Shown here: positions 1 to 9,017 of the stretch, piece after piece
Numbering within the stretch: the first letter of the stretch is position 1
Layout: each line of letters starts with the position of its first letter
Assembly: GCF_003515775.1 (NCBI RefSeq)
Contig: NZ_QWEI01000010.1
Span: 1 to 64,000 of the forward strand
Direction of reading: 5' to 3'
From: Ureibacillus yapensis
GTDB lineage: Bacteria > Bacillota > Bacilli > Bacillales_A > Planococcaceae
DNA length: 64,000 nt
Notes under the pieces: generated by a model
What the model saw: the letters and a program-made list of their open reading frames with translations, nothing else
Databases searched by the model: none
Told to the model about the DNA's origin: nothing
Made by a program: the position numbers and the translations under genes

Positions 1-6
1 TGTGAA

Positions 7-417
7 TTATACAACAACGAAATGCTCTTGCTGCAGCGAAGACATTTCCGGCATTAAAAATGTTGCCGCATCTTGGGGCGACCGAATCGTAAAACGTGAA
101 TCTACTTGCTTTTGCGACAGTCTCCTGCCTAATTCGATTGCTGCCAGAAGCTGAACCGCTTTTGCTTCGCCGATTCCTTTAATTGACACAATTTCTTCAA
201 TGGTTGCATGTTTCAGTTCATGAAGTTTTTCAAAATAATTTAAAACTCGATTGGCTAAAGTCAAGACAGATTCCTGCTTTGTACCTGTCCGTAGTAGAAT
301 CGCTATTAATTCTTGATTGGATAAACTTTGTGCTCCTTGCCGCATCAGCCTTTCCCTTGGCCGATCTTCTACATGGACATCGCGTATCTTAAGCTCTGCA
401 AACGGGGCAATCGTCAT
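7..417 (-). pseudogene. radC: RadC, N-terminal part only (premature stop at window edge)
   Basis: The 136 readable residues match the N-terminal helix-hairpin-helix part of RadC (RuvC-like JAB family, historically called DNA repair protein): the start region reads KIRDVHVEDRPRERLM, a hairpin motif SIKGIGEAKAVQLL follows at about residues 79-92, and the segment ends QEHFVVV. In the family this last motif is followed by the roughly 90-residue JAB metal-binding domain. Here a TAA at 7-9 stops translation at that exact point, so the catalytic half is out of frame or lost. Only six bases remain to the left, so a frameshift, a genuine truncation and a sequence error at the edge cannot be told apart. 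It lies 14 bp downstream of maf and is probably cotranscribed, as in Bacillus. Confidence 0.8.
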
Positions 418-431
418 TCATATTTCACTTC

Positions 432-1019
432 CTATATTTTTATGATATTTAATGCAATCAGTTTCTCAAATAAGGTGGATATCGGCAATCCCACAACATT
501 GTTATAGTCACCCTCAATACGGTCTACCAACAGTGCGCCATCCGTTTGAATGCCATACCCTCCTGCTTTATCAAAAGGGTCGCCTGTTTCAATATAGGCT
601 TCCATCAATGCTTGTGATAACTTTTTAAAATAGACTTTCGTTTCTTGGACAAAAGTTTCTTCCTGTCCATTCGGTTGAATAATGGCTACCGCTGTCATCA
701 CTTGATGATATCCATCTGATAATTTTGTTAAATGGGAAAATGCCTGTTCTTCATTTTTCGGTTTATGCAGCAATTCTCCTTTAAAAACCACAATCGTATC
801 CGCGCCAATAATTGTTTTTCCCTTTTCTTTTTTGGCAACAGCGCGCGCCTTCAATAATGCAACGTCCCGCACGTAGCCTTCCATGCTTTCGGCTTGTACA
901 GCTGTTTCTTCGACATCACTTGTTACCACTTCAAAGGGAACACCAAGTTTTGAAAATAGTTCCTTTCGTCTTGGCGATGCGGAAGCCAAGACCAGTTTGT
1001 GTTCAGTAAGTAAATTCAT
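432..1019 (-). CDS. maf: Maf family nucleotide pyrophosphatase
   Basis: A protein of 195 residues, the normal Maf length. Maf proteins hydrolyse dTTP, UTP and modified nucleotides to monophosphates and pyrophosphate; overexpression of Bacillus Maf affects septum formation. Visible family motifs are LASASPRRKEL near the N-terminus, GADTIVVFKGELLHKP in the middle, then DKAGGYGIQ and YNNVVGLP near the C-terminus. The start at 1019 is chosen because a GGAGG site lies seven bases upstream and the LASASPRR motif follows directly; the longer upstream reading lacks such a site and would extend into spoIIB. It sits between spoIIB and radC as in Bacillus subtilis. Identification is secure; exact substrate preference is not deducible. 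Confidence 0.95.
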   Translation of the reverse strand: MNLLTEHKLVLASASPRRKELFSKLGVPFEVVTSDVEETAVQAESMEGYVRDVALLKARAVAKKEKGKTIIGADTIVVFKGELLHKPKNEEQAFSHLTKLSDGYHQVMTAVAIIQPNGQEETFVQETKVYFKKLSQALMEAYIETGDPFDKAGGYGIQTDGALLVDRIEGDYNNVVGLPISTLFEKLIALNIIKI

Positions 1020-1113
1020 ATCCATTCCTCCTACCTTTATGATAGCCGAGGAATGGCATTTTGAAAAACAATTTCCGGTTTTTTTAAAATTGAATTTCGT
1101 CCACTTTTTCTCG

Positions 1114-1752
1114 TTAAAATTCAATTTTCATGCATTCATTTTTGCCAAAATAATGGGCGATCAGCTGCACTCTGGCAATGCTTAAATCCCGTGAAAAGCT
1201 TGCAATGGCTGAAGTGACGGACTGCCAATCTTGTGGAAAGTTTTCCGGAACATTGCCATCCTGAAAATAAAATTTTGATGGATCATTGCTTTCTAAAATC
1301 GAAGGAATGCCCTTTTGGACTTCTTTTGAACAGGCGGCAGCCGAAAATGTGAACGACTTTGCAAAAGAAGTTGGATTACTCGATAAGATCAACTCTTCCC
1401 GAATTGGCGAAACTGCGGACCAAACATAGAAATTTCCATTAACTTCTATTATGGCGCTTGTATTTAATGAAGGATATTCAGAAATAAAATCCGTTGCAGA
1501 TTCATAACTTGTAAAGACACCATATTGATTTGCGAAAAACCCGACGGAAGATGCATCGTCAATGGCCCCTTCAGATGATTGTACTGGAATCATTTCTTGT
1601 TCCGGTGTTGAATTTGCTTGTTGTGTATCCGTGGCTGGATTCATGGAACTAAGCAAAAGCACAAAAAATAGAACTCCTGCAAGCCCAGCTACCGAACCAA
1701 TTACGGCTGCATTGATCAGTTCGCGCCTTCCTATGACGTTTGGAAATTTCAT
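1114..1752 (-). CDS. spoIIB: SpoIIB-like sporulation protein with SPOR-type domain
   Basis: A 212-residue protein with a short cytoplasmic N-terminus (MKFPNVIGRREL), one membrane helix at about residues 17-37, a low-complexity linker and a C-terminal region. The stretch GFFANQYGVFTSYESATDFI resembles the peptidoglycan-binding SPOR fold. SpoIIB of Bacillus has this architecture, localises to the sporulation septum and assists engulfment. The position between folC and maf is the conserved spoIIB locus and is the main reason for the name, since sequence conservation in this family is low. The start at 1752 has a GAGGTGAT ribosome site. The comC gene found beside spoIIB in Bacillus subtilis is not present here. 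Confidence 0.7.
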   Translation of the reverse strand: MKFPNVIGRRELINAAVIGSVAGLAGVLFFVLLLSSMNPATDTQQANSTPEQEMIPVQSSEGAIDDASSVGFFANQYGVFTSYESATDFISEYPSLNTSAIIEVNGNFYVWSAVSPIREELILSSNPTSFAKSFTFSAAACSKEVQKGIPSILESNDPSKFYFQDGNVPENFPQDWQSVTSAIASFSRDLSIARVQLIAHYFGKNECMKIEF

Positions 1753-1833
1753 ACGTATCACCTCACAGCTACCGTAACAAATATAGAATAAAAAAAAGCG
1801 AGGTTGCTGTCGCCTCACTTAAAAAATTTTTCG

Positions 1834-1857
1834 CAAAAATATCGTTCAAACGATACT
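1834..1857 (-). terminator. possible terminator after the folC genes
   Basis: On the minus strand a short hairpin (GTATCGTT, two-base loop, AACGATAT) is followed by TTTTTG, 25 bp beyond the end of the second folC. The stem is only eight pairs, so this may be weak or an attenuator before spoIIB. Confidence 0.45.
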
Positions 1858-1882
1858 TTTCCACATTATTTGTTTGAATTAA

Positions 1883-3154
1883 TTACAATAACCCACAATC
1901 TTCCTTAAAATTTTTTAATTGTCCCCTTAATTCGGTCAATAAATATAAAGAACCCGTAACAAATATTTTCCCATTAAATGTCGATGCTTGTCGGAAAAAG
2001 GCTTGATTGTCTGACAAAATCGCTTTTATTGATGCAGACGATAAGCACATCATCTCGGATGCCGGCATTGCTCTGTCATTCGAAAAGTCGATAAAATAAA
2101 ATTCATCGCTTACCGTTTCCAAGATTCCCAAGACTGTTTTTACATCTTTATCTGCCAACATGCCGACAACAAATCGAATCGGTTCATTGGGAAATTGCTG
2201 TTGAATGGTTTGGATTAGCATTTCCGCGCTCTGGGGATTATGCGCCCCATCAAAATAGACATTAGGCAATACTTGTTCAAACCGTCCTGGCAATTTTGCT
2301 TTTTTGACTGCCTCACGAATTTTTTCAATATCTGCAGCAATAGTTAAAAAATCGGCTAATTCAAAAAATGCGGTAATCGCCAACGCCATATTATCCCCTT
2401 GATGTTTCCCCGGCAATCCCCCTTGCAACCGTTGAATGGAGAGCCCTCTTTCATCGTTTGTATAAATTTTGTCTTCTTCAATAAAATCAAAATGGTCGCC
2501 AAGAGCGATAAGGGGTGACTCTTTCTCAAAAGCCTCTTGTTCGATGACATGAACAGATTGTTGGGGCAGCCTTCCAATCACCACCGGCTTTTGCTGTTTT
2601 ATAATTCCCGCCTTATGTGAAGCAATGCTTTCAATGGTGGACCCGAGGAATTTTGTATGTTCCAAAGCGATGCTCGTTATGATTGAAACAATTGGATCCA
2701 CGACATTGGTGCTATCTTCCCGTCCACCCATTCCTGCTTCTATTAACACCACATCCAAGTTGTTCTGTGCAAAATAAAGGAAGGCGGCACAAGTTAACAA
2801 TTCAAAATCGGTTAACTTTCCGCTTAGTCCCGCGCGACTCATGATAGCAAAAATATAATCTAATTCCTTCTCAGAAATCGGTTTTCCGTCGATTTGAATC
2901 TGATCATGCACATCGACAATGCAAGGAGACATAAATTTCCCTACTGTCAATCCATGGGCAATTGCCAGCTGTTCCAAAAAAGCAATGGTTGACCCTTTTC
3001 CGTTGGTGCCTGCTACATGGACAACATTCAATTCTTTTTCGGGATGCTCTAGCATCTCCAAGGCTTGAACCATGGATTCAAGGCCAAGTTGGATCGACTG
3101 CTCACTTTCAATATTCCACTTTTTCTTATATTCATCTAATTTCGGTATTCTCAT
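1883..3154 (-). CDS. folC: FolC-type folylpolyglutamate/dihydrofolate synthase (second copy)
   Basis: 423 residues, typical for the Mur-ligase-like FolC family, which adds glutamates to folates (and in some members makes dihydrofolate from dihydropteroate) using ATP. The P-loop VAGTNGKGST is at about residues 47-56, followed by the conserved ALEHTKFLG segment and the C-terminal DGAHNPQSAE motif. It starts 13 bp after the end of another FolC gene of the same length, so the two form a tandem pair. The P-loop, magnesium-binding and DGAHN motifs are intact in both, so neither looks like a pseudogene. Which copy carries dihydrofolate synthase activity cannot be read from sequence alone. Confidence 0.93.
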   Translation of the reverse strand: MRIPKLDEYKKKWNIESEQSIQLGLESMVQALEMLEHPEKELNVVHVAGTNGKGSTIAFLEQLAIAHGLTVGKFMSPCIVDVHDQIQIDGKPISEKELDYIFAIMSRAGLSGKLTDFELLTCAAFLYFAQNNLDVVLIEAGMGGREDSTNVVDPIVSIITSIALEHTKFLGSTIESIASHKAGIIKQQKPVVIGRLPQQSVHVIEQEAFEKESPLIALGDHFDFIEEDKIYTNDERGLSIQRLQGGLPGKHQGDNMALAITAFFELADFLTIAADIEKIREAVKKAKLPGRFEQVLPNVYFDGAHNPQSAEMLIQTIQQQFPNEPIRFVVGMLADKDVKTVLGILETVSDEFYFIDFSNDRAMPASEMMCLSSASIKAILSDNQAFFRQASTFNGKIFVTGSLYLLTELRGQLKNFKEDCGLL

Positions 3155-3167
3155 CTTACCTCTTCTC

Positions 3168-4439
3168 TCATCTTGAAATTAAAAATTTTCTCGCCTCTGC
3201 AATAAAATATAAAGAACCCGTAATCACCAGCAATTCGTCCGGTTGGATAATATCGATTTCCTTCTGAAGCATTCGCTGCCAGTTTTCATCATGACGGACA
3301 TTCTCATGCTTGGATTGCAACGCCAAAACTTCCGCTTTCGCTGCGCGCGGCAAATTGATTTGGGTAAAGCCCATTGAACTCGCCACCTCATCCATCATCC
3401 CTATGCTAATTTCATGATCTTTATCCTGCAGGGCAGCATAGATAAACTTATAATGTTTGTTTGGATAAACATTTTTTAAAGTATCGATCAATGCTTTGGT
3501 CCCCTCTGAATTATGGGCGCCATCCAATATGATTTTATAATCTAATTGCTCAAATCGCCCCGCCCACATTGCTCTGCCTAATGCCTCGCGGATTGTCGCC
3601 GCATCGATATCGGGATCAAATAATAAACTAGCTGTAATCGCAAGCGCTGCATTGTCAATTTGATGGGCACCTTGCATGGCTAACGGGATTTTATCTATCT
3701 CGTGATTTCCTAAGAAATAATCAAAGACTTGCGGAAACCCGCTCCTTGTATTTTCAATCATGATTTCCTTGCCTAGGAAATAGCTTTCCGAGCAGGACTC
3801 ACTCGCTTTTTGCTTTATAACATTTACCGCTTCCTGCTGTTTTACGCCCACAACAACCGGTTTGTGCTTTTTAATAATTCCTGCTTTTTCAAAGGCAATT
3901 TTCTCGATTGTATCGCCCAATATTTCAGTATGCTCCAAGGAGATGGTTGTAATCACTGACACTTCCGGAACGATGACATTTGTTGAATCAATGCGGCCGC
4001 CAATCCCCGTTTCCATCAATGCAAGATCGACCCCTTGTTTGGCAAAATAAAGACAAGCAATCACCGTCATGATTTCAAAAAAGCTTGGATATTGTCCATT
4101 TAGCTTCGTTTTAATCGCCTCATTAACCTTGTTTGCACAAATCAAGAAGTCTTCATCCGATATTTGTTCATGATTGATGGTAATTCGTTCGTTCACCCGC
4201 TCCAAATGTGGAGAAATAAAAGCCCCGACACGATATCCTTGTTCCATCAAAATCGCCCTTGTTGCATTCAGTGTGGACCCCTTGCCATTGGAACCGGCAA
4301 AATGAATAAATTTAACTTGCCGTTCCGGATTGTCCAACTCATCTAAAATTGCACGAACCGCTTCCAGCGGCTCTCCCTTATATGTACTTGCCCTTAAACC
4401 GAAGATAAAATCGGTGCATTCTTCCATTGTTTTGAACAT
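3168..4439 (-). CDS. folC: FolC-type folylpolyglutamate/dihydrofolate synthase (first copy)
   Basis: 423 residues with the FolC signatures: P-loop FAGSNGKGST at about residues 47-56, ISPHLERVNERI substrate segment, ISLEHTEILG, and LDGAHNSEGTKALI near residue 300. It follows valS, the usual place for the single folC of Bacillus. It is a clear paralogue of the gene directly downstream and differs mainly in the segment after the P-loop (SPHLERVNERI here, SPCIVDVHDQI there), a region that contacts the pterin or folate. This copy matches the usual FolC consensus better and is the more likely housekeeping enzyme; that ranking is inference. Confidence 0.93.
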   Translation of the reverse strand: MFKTMEECTDFIFGLRASTYKGEPLEAVRAILDELDNPERQVKFIHFAGSNGKGSTLNATRAILMEQGYRVGAFISPHLERVNERITINHEQISDEDFLICANKVNEAIKTKLNGQYPSFFEIMTVIACLYFAKQGVDLALMETGIGGRIDSTNVIVPEVSVITTISLEHTEILGDTIEKIAFEKAGIIKKHKPVVVGVKQQEAVNVIKQKASESCSESYFLGKEIMIENTRSGFPQVFDYFLGNHEIDKIPLAMQGAHQIDNAALAITASLLFDPDIDAATIREALGRAMWAGRFEQLDYKIILDGAHNSEGTKALIDTLKNVYPNKHYKFIYAALQDKDHEISIGMMDEVASSMGFTQINLPRAAKAEVLALQSKHENVRHDENWQRMLQKEIDIIQPDELLVITGSLYFIAEARKFLISR

Positions 4440-4487
4440 GCATTTCTCCTGACTTTCTCTATATGTTGTTTTATTTCTGCACTATTA

Positions 4488-4518
4488 GGAAAAGGCGTCC
4501 CAGGAAACTGGGACACCT
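4488..4518 (-). terminator. rho-independent terminator of valS
   Basis: Minus-strand hairpin GGTGTCCCAG-TTTC-CTGGGACGCC followed by TTTTCC, nine bases after the valS stop codon. It separates valS from the folC pair. Confidence 0.8.
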
Positions 4519-4526
4519 CCATCATA

Positions 4527-7178
4527 TTATAGATTTTTAAGTTCTGCTAAACGTTTTTCAACCGCTTCATATTTTTCTTGATAATCCGCAAGTTTTTCGC
4601 GTTCTTTTGCAACAAGTGCTTCCGGTGCTTTTGATACGAATTTTTCGTTTGAAAGCTTTCCGTTCACTAATTTCACTTCTTTTGCCCATTTTTCAAGCTC
4701 TTTTTCCAGACGGGCAATTTCTTCTTCCAGATTAATCAATCCTGCAAGCGGCAAGTAAATTTCCGCACCCGAAACTACTGCAGTCATTGATTGAGCCGGC
4801 GCTTCCATGGACACGCCGATTGTCAGCTCTTCCGGATTACAGAATTTCTCGATATAGCCTTTGTTGATTTCAAGGATTTTCGCTGTTGCTTCATCACTCG
4901 CAGAAATGGTTAAAGGCACTTTTTTGCTCATTGGCGTATTTACTTCGGCACGGATATTGCGTACGGAACGAATAATCTCAGTAAGAAGCTTCATGCTTTC
5001 TGCATCTTGCGCAAAGTTAAATTCTTCTTTCACTGTTGGCCAAGCCGCCACTGTAATAGAGTCTCCTTCGTGTGGAAGATGCTGCCAAATTTCTTCCGTG
5101 ATAAATGGCATCATTGGGTGAAGCAGACGCATTGTATTGTCCAGCACATACGCAAGCACCGAGCGAGTTGTTTTCTTGGCAGCCTCATCTTCTCCGTATA
5201 GCGGCAATTTCGCCATCTCAATATACCAAGAACAGAAGTCGTCCCAAATGAAGTTGTAAAGCTCACGGCCAACTTCACCAAACTCATATTTGTCGGATAA
5301 TGTTGTCACGCGTTCAATCGTTTCATTCAGACGAGTTAAAATCCATTTATCGGCAACGTTTAAATTGCCCGCTAAATCGATTTGATCATAAGTCATGCCT
5401 TCCATATTCATAAGTGCAAATCGGGAGGCATTCCAGATTTTATTGGCAAAGTTCCAAACGGATTCCACTTTCTCGGTTGTATAGCGCAAATCTTGGCCAG
5501 GCGATGAACCCGTTGCCAGGAAGTAGCGAAGCGAATCTGCGCCATATTGGTCGATTACATCCATCGGGTCCACTCCATTGCCGAGGGATTTACTCATCTT
5601 GCGTCCTTCCCCATCACGTACAAGGCCGTGAATCAGGACATCCTTGAATGGACGTTCACCAGTGAATTCTTTCCCTTGGAAGATCATGCGGCTTACCCAG
5701 AAGAAGATAATGTCGTAACCTGTTACCAACGTATTTGTTGGATAGTAGCGCTTGAACTCTTCGTTTTCCGTGTCAGGCCAACCCATAGTTGAAAATGGCC
5801 ATAATGCCGAAGAGAACCAAGTGTCCAATACATCTTCGTCTTGCGTCCAGTTTTCAGCGTCGGCAGGTGCATCTTTCCCTACATAGATCTCACCGGTTTC
5901 GTTATGGTACCAAGCCGGAATTTGGTGGCCCCACCATAATTGGCGGGAAATACACCAATCGTGAATATTTTCCATCCAGCGATTATACGTATTTTCAAAA
6001 CGGTTTGGTACAAAGTTCACTTTTTCGGCCTCGGATTTTTGCATTTCCAATGCCTGCTCAGCCAGTGGTCCCATTTTAACGAACCATTGTGCCGAAAGAT
6101 ACGGTTCCACGACAGCGCCTGAACGTTCCGAGTGTCCTACTTGGTGTGTATGAGGCTCAATTTCCACCAGCACGCCTGCTTCTTGTAAATCCGCAACAAT
6201 TTGTTTACGGCATTCAAAGCGGTCCATTCCGGCATATTTGCCTGCCAGGTCATTCATCGTCCCGTCTTCGTTCATCACGAGAATACGTTCAAGATTATGG
6301 CGGTTTCCTACCTCAAAGTCATTTGGGTCGTGGGCAGGCGTCATTTTTACCACCCCTGTTCCAAATTCCATGTCAACGTAAGTATCGCCAACAATCGGAA
6401 TTTCGCGGCCAACAATCGGAAGGATCACCGTTTTGCCGATTAAATGCTTATAGCGTTCATCTTCCGGGTGAACAGCCACACCAGAGTCTCCCAGCATTGT
6501 TTCAGGACGTGTTGTTGCCACACGTAGTTTACCCGAGCCATCTGCCAATGGATATTCCATATGGTAGAAAGCGCCCTCTACTTCTTTATGGATAACTTCG
6601 ATGTCCGATAAAGCAGTTTTTGCTGCAGGGTCCCAGTTAATAATACGTTCACCACGGTAGATTAACCCTTTTTCATATAACTTGACGAATACTTCTTTTA
6701 CCGCATCGGATAAGCCTTTATCCAGCGTAAAACGTTCCCGTGTATAATCCAGCGCCAACCCAAGTTTTGCCCATTGCTCACGAATGTGCCCAGCGTATTC
6801 TTCTTTCCATTCCCACGTTTTTTCGAGGAATTTTTCACGTCCTAGATCATAGCGTGAAACTCCTTCTTCACGAAGTTTTGCTTCTACTTTTGCTTGGGTT
6901 GCAATTCCCGCATGGTCCATTCCCGGCAGCCATAGAGCATCGTATCCCTGCATGCGTTTCATGCGGATCAGAATATCTTGCAGTGTTGTGTCCCATGCAT
7001 GCCCTAAATGCAGTTTACCTGTCACGTTTGGAGGGGGAATTACGATGGAATATGGTTGTTTCCCACTTTCAGGTTGTGCTTCGAAAAATTTGCCTTGCAG
7101 CCACCATTCATAGCGTCCCGCTTCAATGCCTTGCGGGTCGTATTTGGTTGGCATGGATGAATTTTGTTGTTCTGTCAT
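4527..7178 (-). CDS. valS: valine-tRNA ligase
   Basis: 883 residues, class I aminoacyl-tRNA synthetase that charges tRNA-Val. It shows the HIGH-type motif [15 protein letters not shown] near residue 47, the editing domain ([13 protein letters not shown] and [14 protein letters not shown]), the KMSKS motif [14 protein letters not shown], the anticodon-binding region, and a C-terminal coiled-coil arm rich in Glu and Lys ([20 protein letters not shown]). The start at 7178 is chosen from a GGAGG site and from family alignment; a reading 13 codons longer has no ribosome site. Expression is predicted to depend on uncharged tRNA-Val through the T-box leader upstream. Confidence 0.98.
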   Translation of the reverse strand: MTEQQNSSMPTKYDPQGIEAGRYEWWLQGKFFEAQPESGKQPYSIVIPPPNVTGKLHLGHAWDTTLQDILIRMKRMQGYDALWLPGMDHAGIATQAKVEAKLREEGVSRYDLGREKFLEKTWEWKEEYAGHIREQWAKLGLALDYTRERFTLDKGLSDAVKEVFVKLYEKGLIYRGERIINWDPAAKTALSDIEVIHKEVEGAFYHMEYPLADGSGKLRVATTRPETMLGDSGVAVHPEDERYKHLIGKTVILPIVGREIPIVGDTYVDMEFGTGVVKMTPAHDPNDFEVGNRHNLERILVMNEDGTMNDLAGKYAGMDRFECRKQIVADLQEAGVLVEIEPHTHQVGHSERSGAVVEPYLSAQWFVKMGPLAEQALEMQKSEAEKVNFVPNRFENTYNRWMENIHDWCISRQLWWGHQIPAWYHNETGEIYVGKDAPADAENWTQDEDVLDTWFSSALWPFSTMGWPDTENEEFKRYYPTNTLVTGYDIIFFWVSRMIFQGKEFTGERPFKDVLIHGLVRDGEGRKMSKSLGNGVDPMDVIDQYGADSLRYFLATGSSPGQDLRYTTEKVESVWNFANKIWNASRFALMNMEGMTYDQIDLAGNLNVADKWILTRLNETIERVTTLSDKYEFGEVGRELYNFIWDDFCSWYIEMAKLPLYGEDEAAKKTTRSVLAYVLDNTMRLLHPMMPFITEEIWQHLPHEGDSITVAAWPTVKEEFNFAQDAESMKLLTEIIRSVRNIRAEVNTPMSKKVPLTISASDEATAKILEINKGYIEKFCNPEELTIGVSMEAPAQSMTAVVSGAEIYLPLAGLINLEEEIARLEKELEKWAKEVKLVNGKLSNEKFVSKAPEALVAKEREKLADYQEKYEAVEKRLAELKNL

Positions 7179-7232
7179 ATTGACTCCTCCTTTTAAGATA
7201 GCGCAATCAAAGGTCACCTAAATTAGTTCAAT

Positions 7233-7505
7233 AAAAAAACTCCTCCATCCCGGTAAAAGGACGAAGGAGTTTTGACTATTAATTTCGCGGTGCCACCTTT
7301 AATTCCGAGATTGTTTACTAGTATAGCAGCAACAAGTTCTCGGCTCTCAATTCTGTAACGGGGTTTACCCGGCATTTTGCTACTGTGAGTTCACAAAAGC
7401 TGCTCAAAGGCTACTTTCAAATAGTGACATGCGGAAACTTTTCAGCTGCTGTTTCCTCTCTGGGGCAAGTCAGGTTATTTTACTCTTCCTTCTCATCGCA
7501 TCATT
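7233..7505 (-). ncRNA. T-box riboswitch leader of valS
   Basis: On the minus strand the leader contains the diagnostic T-box sequence AAAGGTGGCACCGCG (7286-7301), preceded by a stem I region with the AG-bulge segment CCAGAGAGGAAAC. It is followed by a terminator hairpin (7233-7273, arms AAACTCCTTCGTCC and GGATGGAGGAGTTT, then a T run). Uncharged tRNA pairs with the T-box bulge and favours the antiterminator. The most likely specifier codon is GUC (Val) at about 7426-7428, followed by A. That reading fits valS but the secondary structure was judged by eye. Confidence 0.92.
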
Positions 7506-7667
7506 CATTATTTACTTGTATTCCGCAATAATCCCTCGTAATACTTAAGCAGATTATAAATGAAGTATAACTGTTCATACAATATAATATACCATCAACA
7601 GTTTTCAAGTGACAACTTATTTTGATGAAAGGAAGTTAAATCTTGAAAAAAAAGCAATAATCGCCCG

Positions 7668-8843
7668 TTATCCGCGATACGCTCTACCTGGAATGTTGAA
7701 CAACGTATAAGACTCCGTTAATTCACTATAAAAATCATCCGTATCCGTTGGCAAAAATTGAATTTTCGACTGAAGAATTTTCTCTTTTGTTTCTTCCTCA
7801 GTCTCGGACTCCGTTTCTTCATTCGAAATGGGCTCGGTATTTTCTGCAACAGCCTCATTACTTACCGTAAATTGCGATGCCATTCTTATACTGGTACTAT
7901 CGTAAACTTGTTCCTCCTGTTGTTCTTCAAGAGGATAAGTTTCTGACGACGGTTGTCCTTTGGCTATCTTGGAATCGTCCGCTGGTTCTTCTTTCTGCAC
8001 TTCCAGGATTTCTTGAGATTCTTCCTGTTCTGCATCCGCTTGCTCTAAATAAGTGCTATCTTCTGTCTGCGTATTTTCACTTACTTGTTCAATTTCTTCA
8101 ATTGTTTGTGCGACTTCCGTAGCGGGCGGTTCTTGCAGACGATATTCGGGTACTTCGGGAATTCTGTGCGATTCTTCTTCGTTTACTGATGCCGCCTGCA
8201 AATCCGGCTCCGGTTCAGTTAGTGGAGACGATTCCGATATTTCTTCTGCTTGTTCCTCTAATTCAACAGCGGCTTTTACAGGTTCCGGGATTTCCGGTGC
8301 CGCCACTTTTAACTCAGGTTCATCGGCAGCAGGTGCTTGCGGTTGCAGCAACGTGAACGTTTCAGGCAGCTCTGGTTTAACTGGCAATGGAGGCTCTGTG
8401 AATCCAGCTGGTGCTTGTTGATATTGGAATAATGCACCTTCCACCGTTTCGTCAAATTGACAGCCTACTTCCCATTTAAATGTACAATTCGATCCATCAT
8501 ATACAAAAAAGGAAAGATCATCAATGCTGACTTGCGGCTGGCATTCATAGGCAACTTTTTCACGCGGCAAGTCAACCTCCAAAGGCAATGCATATTCAAA
8601 ATATCCATTATTCCCGTCAAATTCAAGCTCTTCAATAAACGTTCCGTCACTGTACTCCGGCAATTCATATGGATTAAAGCGTGCAACTGCGGCAATATGA
8701 TAAATCCCGACTAACCGAACAGAATCTTCCGTTTCAATCTGCTGCCAAATGGGTTTAATATCAACGGAGACCACTTCTTCAACTGTACCTAACTGTTCTG
8801 GAAAAACGAATTGCGTCATCATTTCCCAATTAATTTTTTGCAT
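7668..8843 (-). CDS. spoVID: SpoVID-like spore coat assembly protein without LysM domain
   Basis: 391 residues. The N-terminal 140 residues (FVFPEQLGTVEEVVSVDI, GIYHIAAVARFNPYE) match the SpoVID N-terminal domain, which recruits coat proteins to the forespore surface with SpoIVA. Residues about 145-340 are an acidic, Glu/Pro/Ser-rich disordered linker. In Bacillus subtilis SpoVID ends with a LysM domain; here the C-terminus (DDFYSELTESYTLFNIPGRAYRG) has none. The gene lies between hemL and valS exactly as in Bacillus, and ysxE, normally between spoVID and valS, is missing. A hairpin terminator separates it from hemL, so it probably has its own sporulation promoter. Confidence 0.82.
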   Translation of the reverse strand: MQKINWEMMTQFVFPEQLGTVEEVVSVDIKPIWQQIETEDSVRLVGIYHIAAVARFNPYELPEYSDGTFIEELEFDGNNGYFEYALPLEVDLPREKVAYECQPQVSIDDLSFFVYDGSNCTFKWEVGCQFDETVEGALFQYQQAPAGFTEPPLPVKPELPETFTLLQPQAPAADEPELKVAAPEIPEPVKAAVELEEQAEEISESSPLTEPEPDLQAASVNEEESHRIPEVPEYRLQEPPATEVAQTIEEIEQVSENTQTEDSTYLEQADAEQEESQEILEVQKEEPADDSKIAKGQPSSETYPLEEQQEEQVYDSTSIRMASQFTVSNEAVAENTEPISNEETESETEEETKEKILQSKIQFLPTDTDDFYSELTESYTLFNIPGRAYRG

Positions 8844-8966
8844 ATGGCAATCCCTCCCGTAACTACATTATGCTGAAAGATTGCAAGTATGCTTAGCATC
8901 CAGTAAATGTTTTTCGCACCAAAAGCCCGCGGGAACTACACAGACGAGAAAGCGCAATTGAGCAGA

Positions 8967-9005
8967 TAAAAAAAGCGCCTTTTCCAATAAAGGAAAAAGG
9001 CACTT
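8967..9005 (-). terminator. terminator of the hem operon
   Basis: Minus-strand hairpin GTGCCTTTTTCC-TTTATT-GGAAAAGGCGC followed by seven T residues, 12 bp downstream of hemL. It ends the hemAXCDBL transcript before spoVID. Confidence 0.9.
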
Positions 9006-9017
9006 GAAGTCGGTTGA

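Noticed and set aside
6089-6595. 168-codon plus-strand reading opposite valS
   Set aside because: Antisense to a strongly conserved gene; no ribosome site or family.
8053-8421. Ser/Gly-rich plus-strand reading opposite spoVID
   Set aside because: Antisense shadow of the repetitive acidic linker; no start signal.
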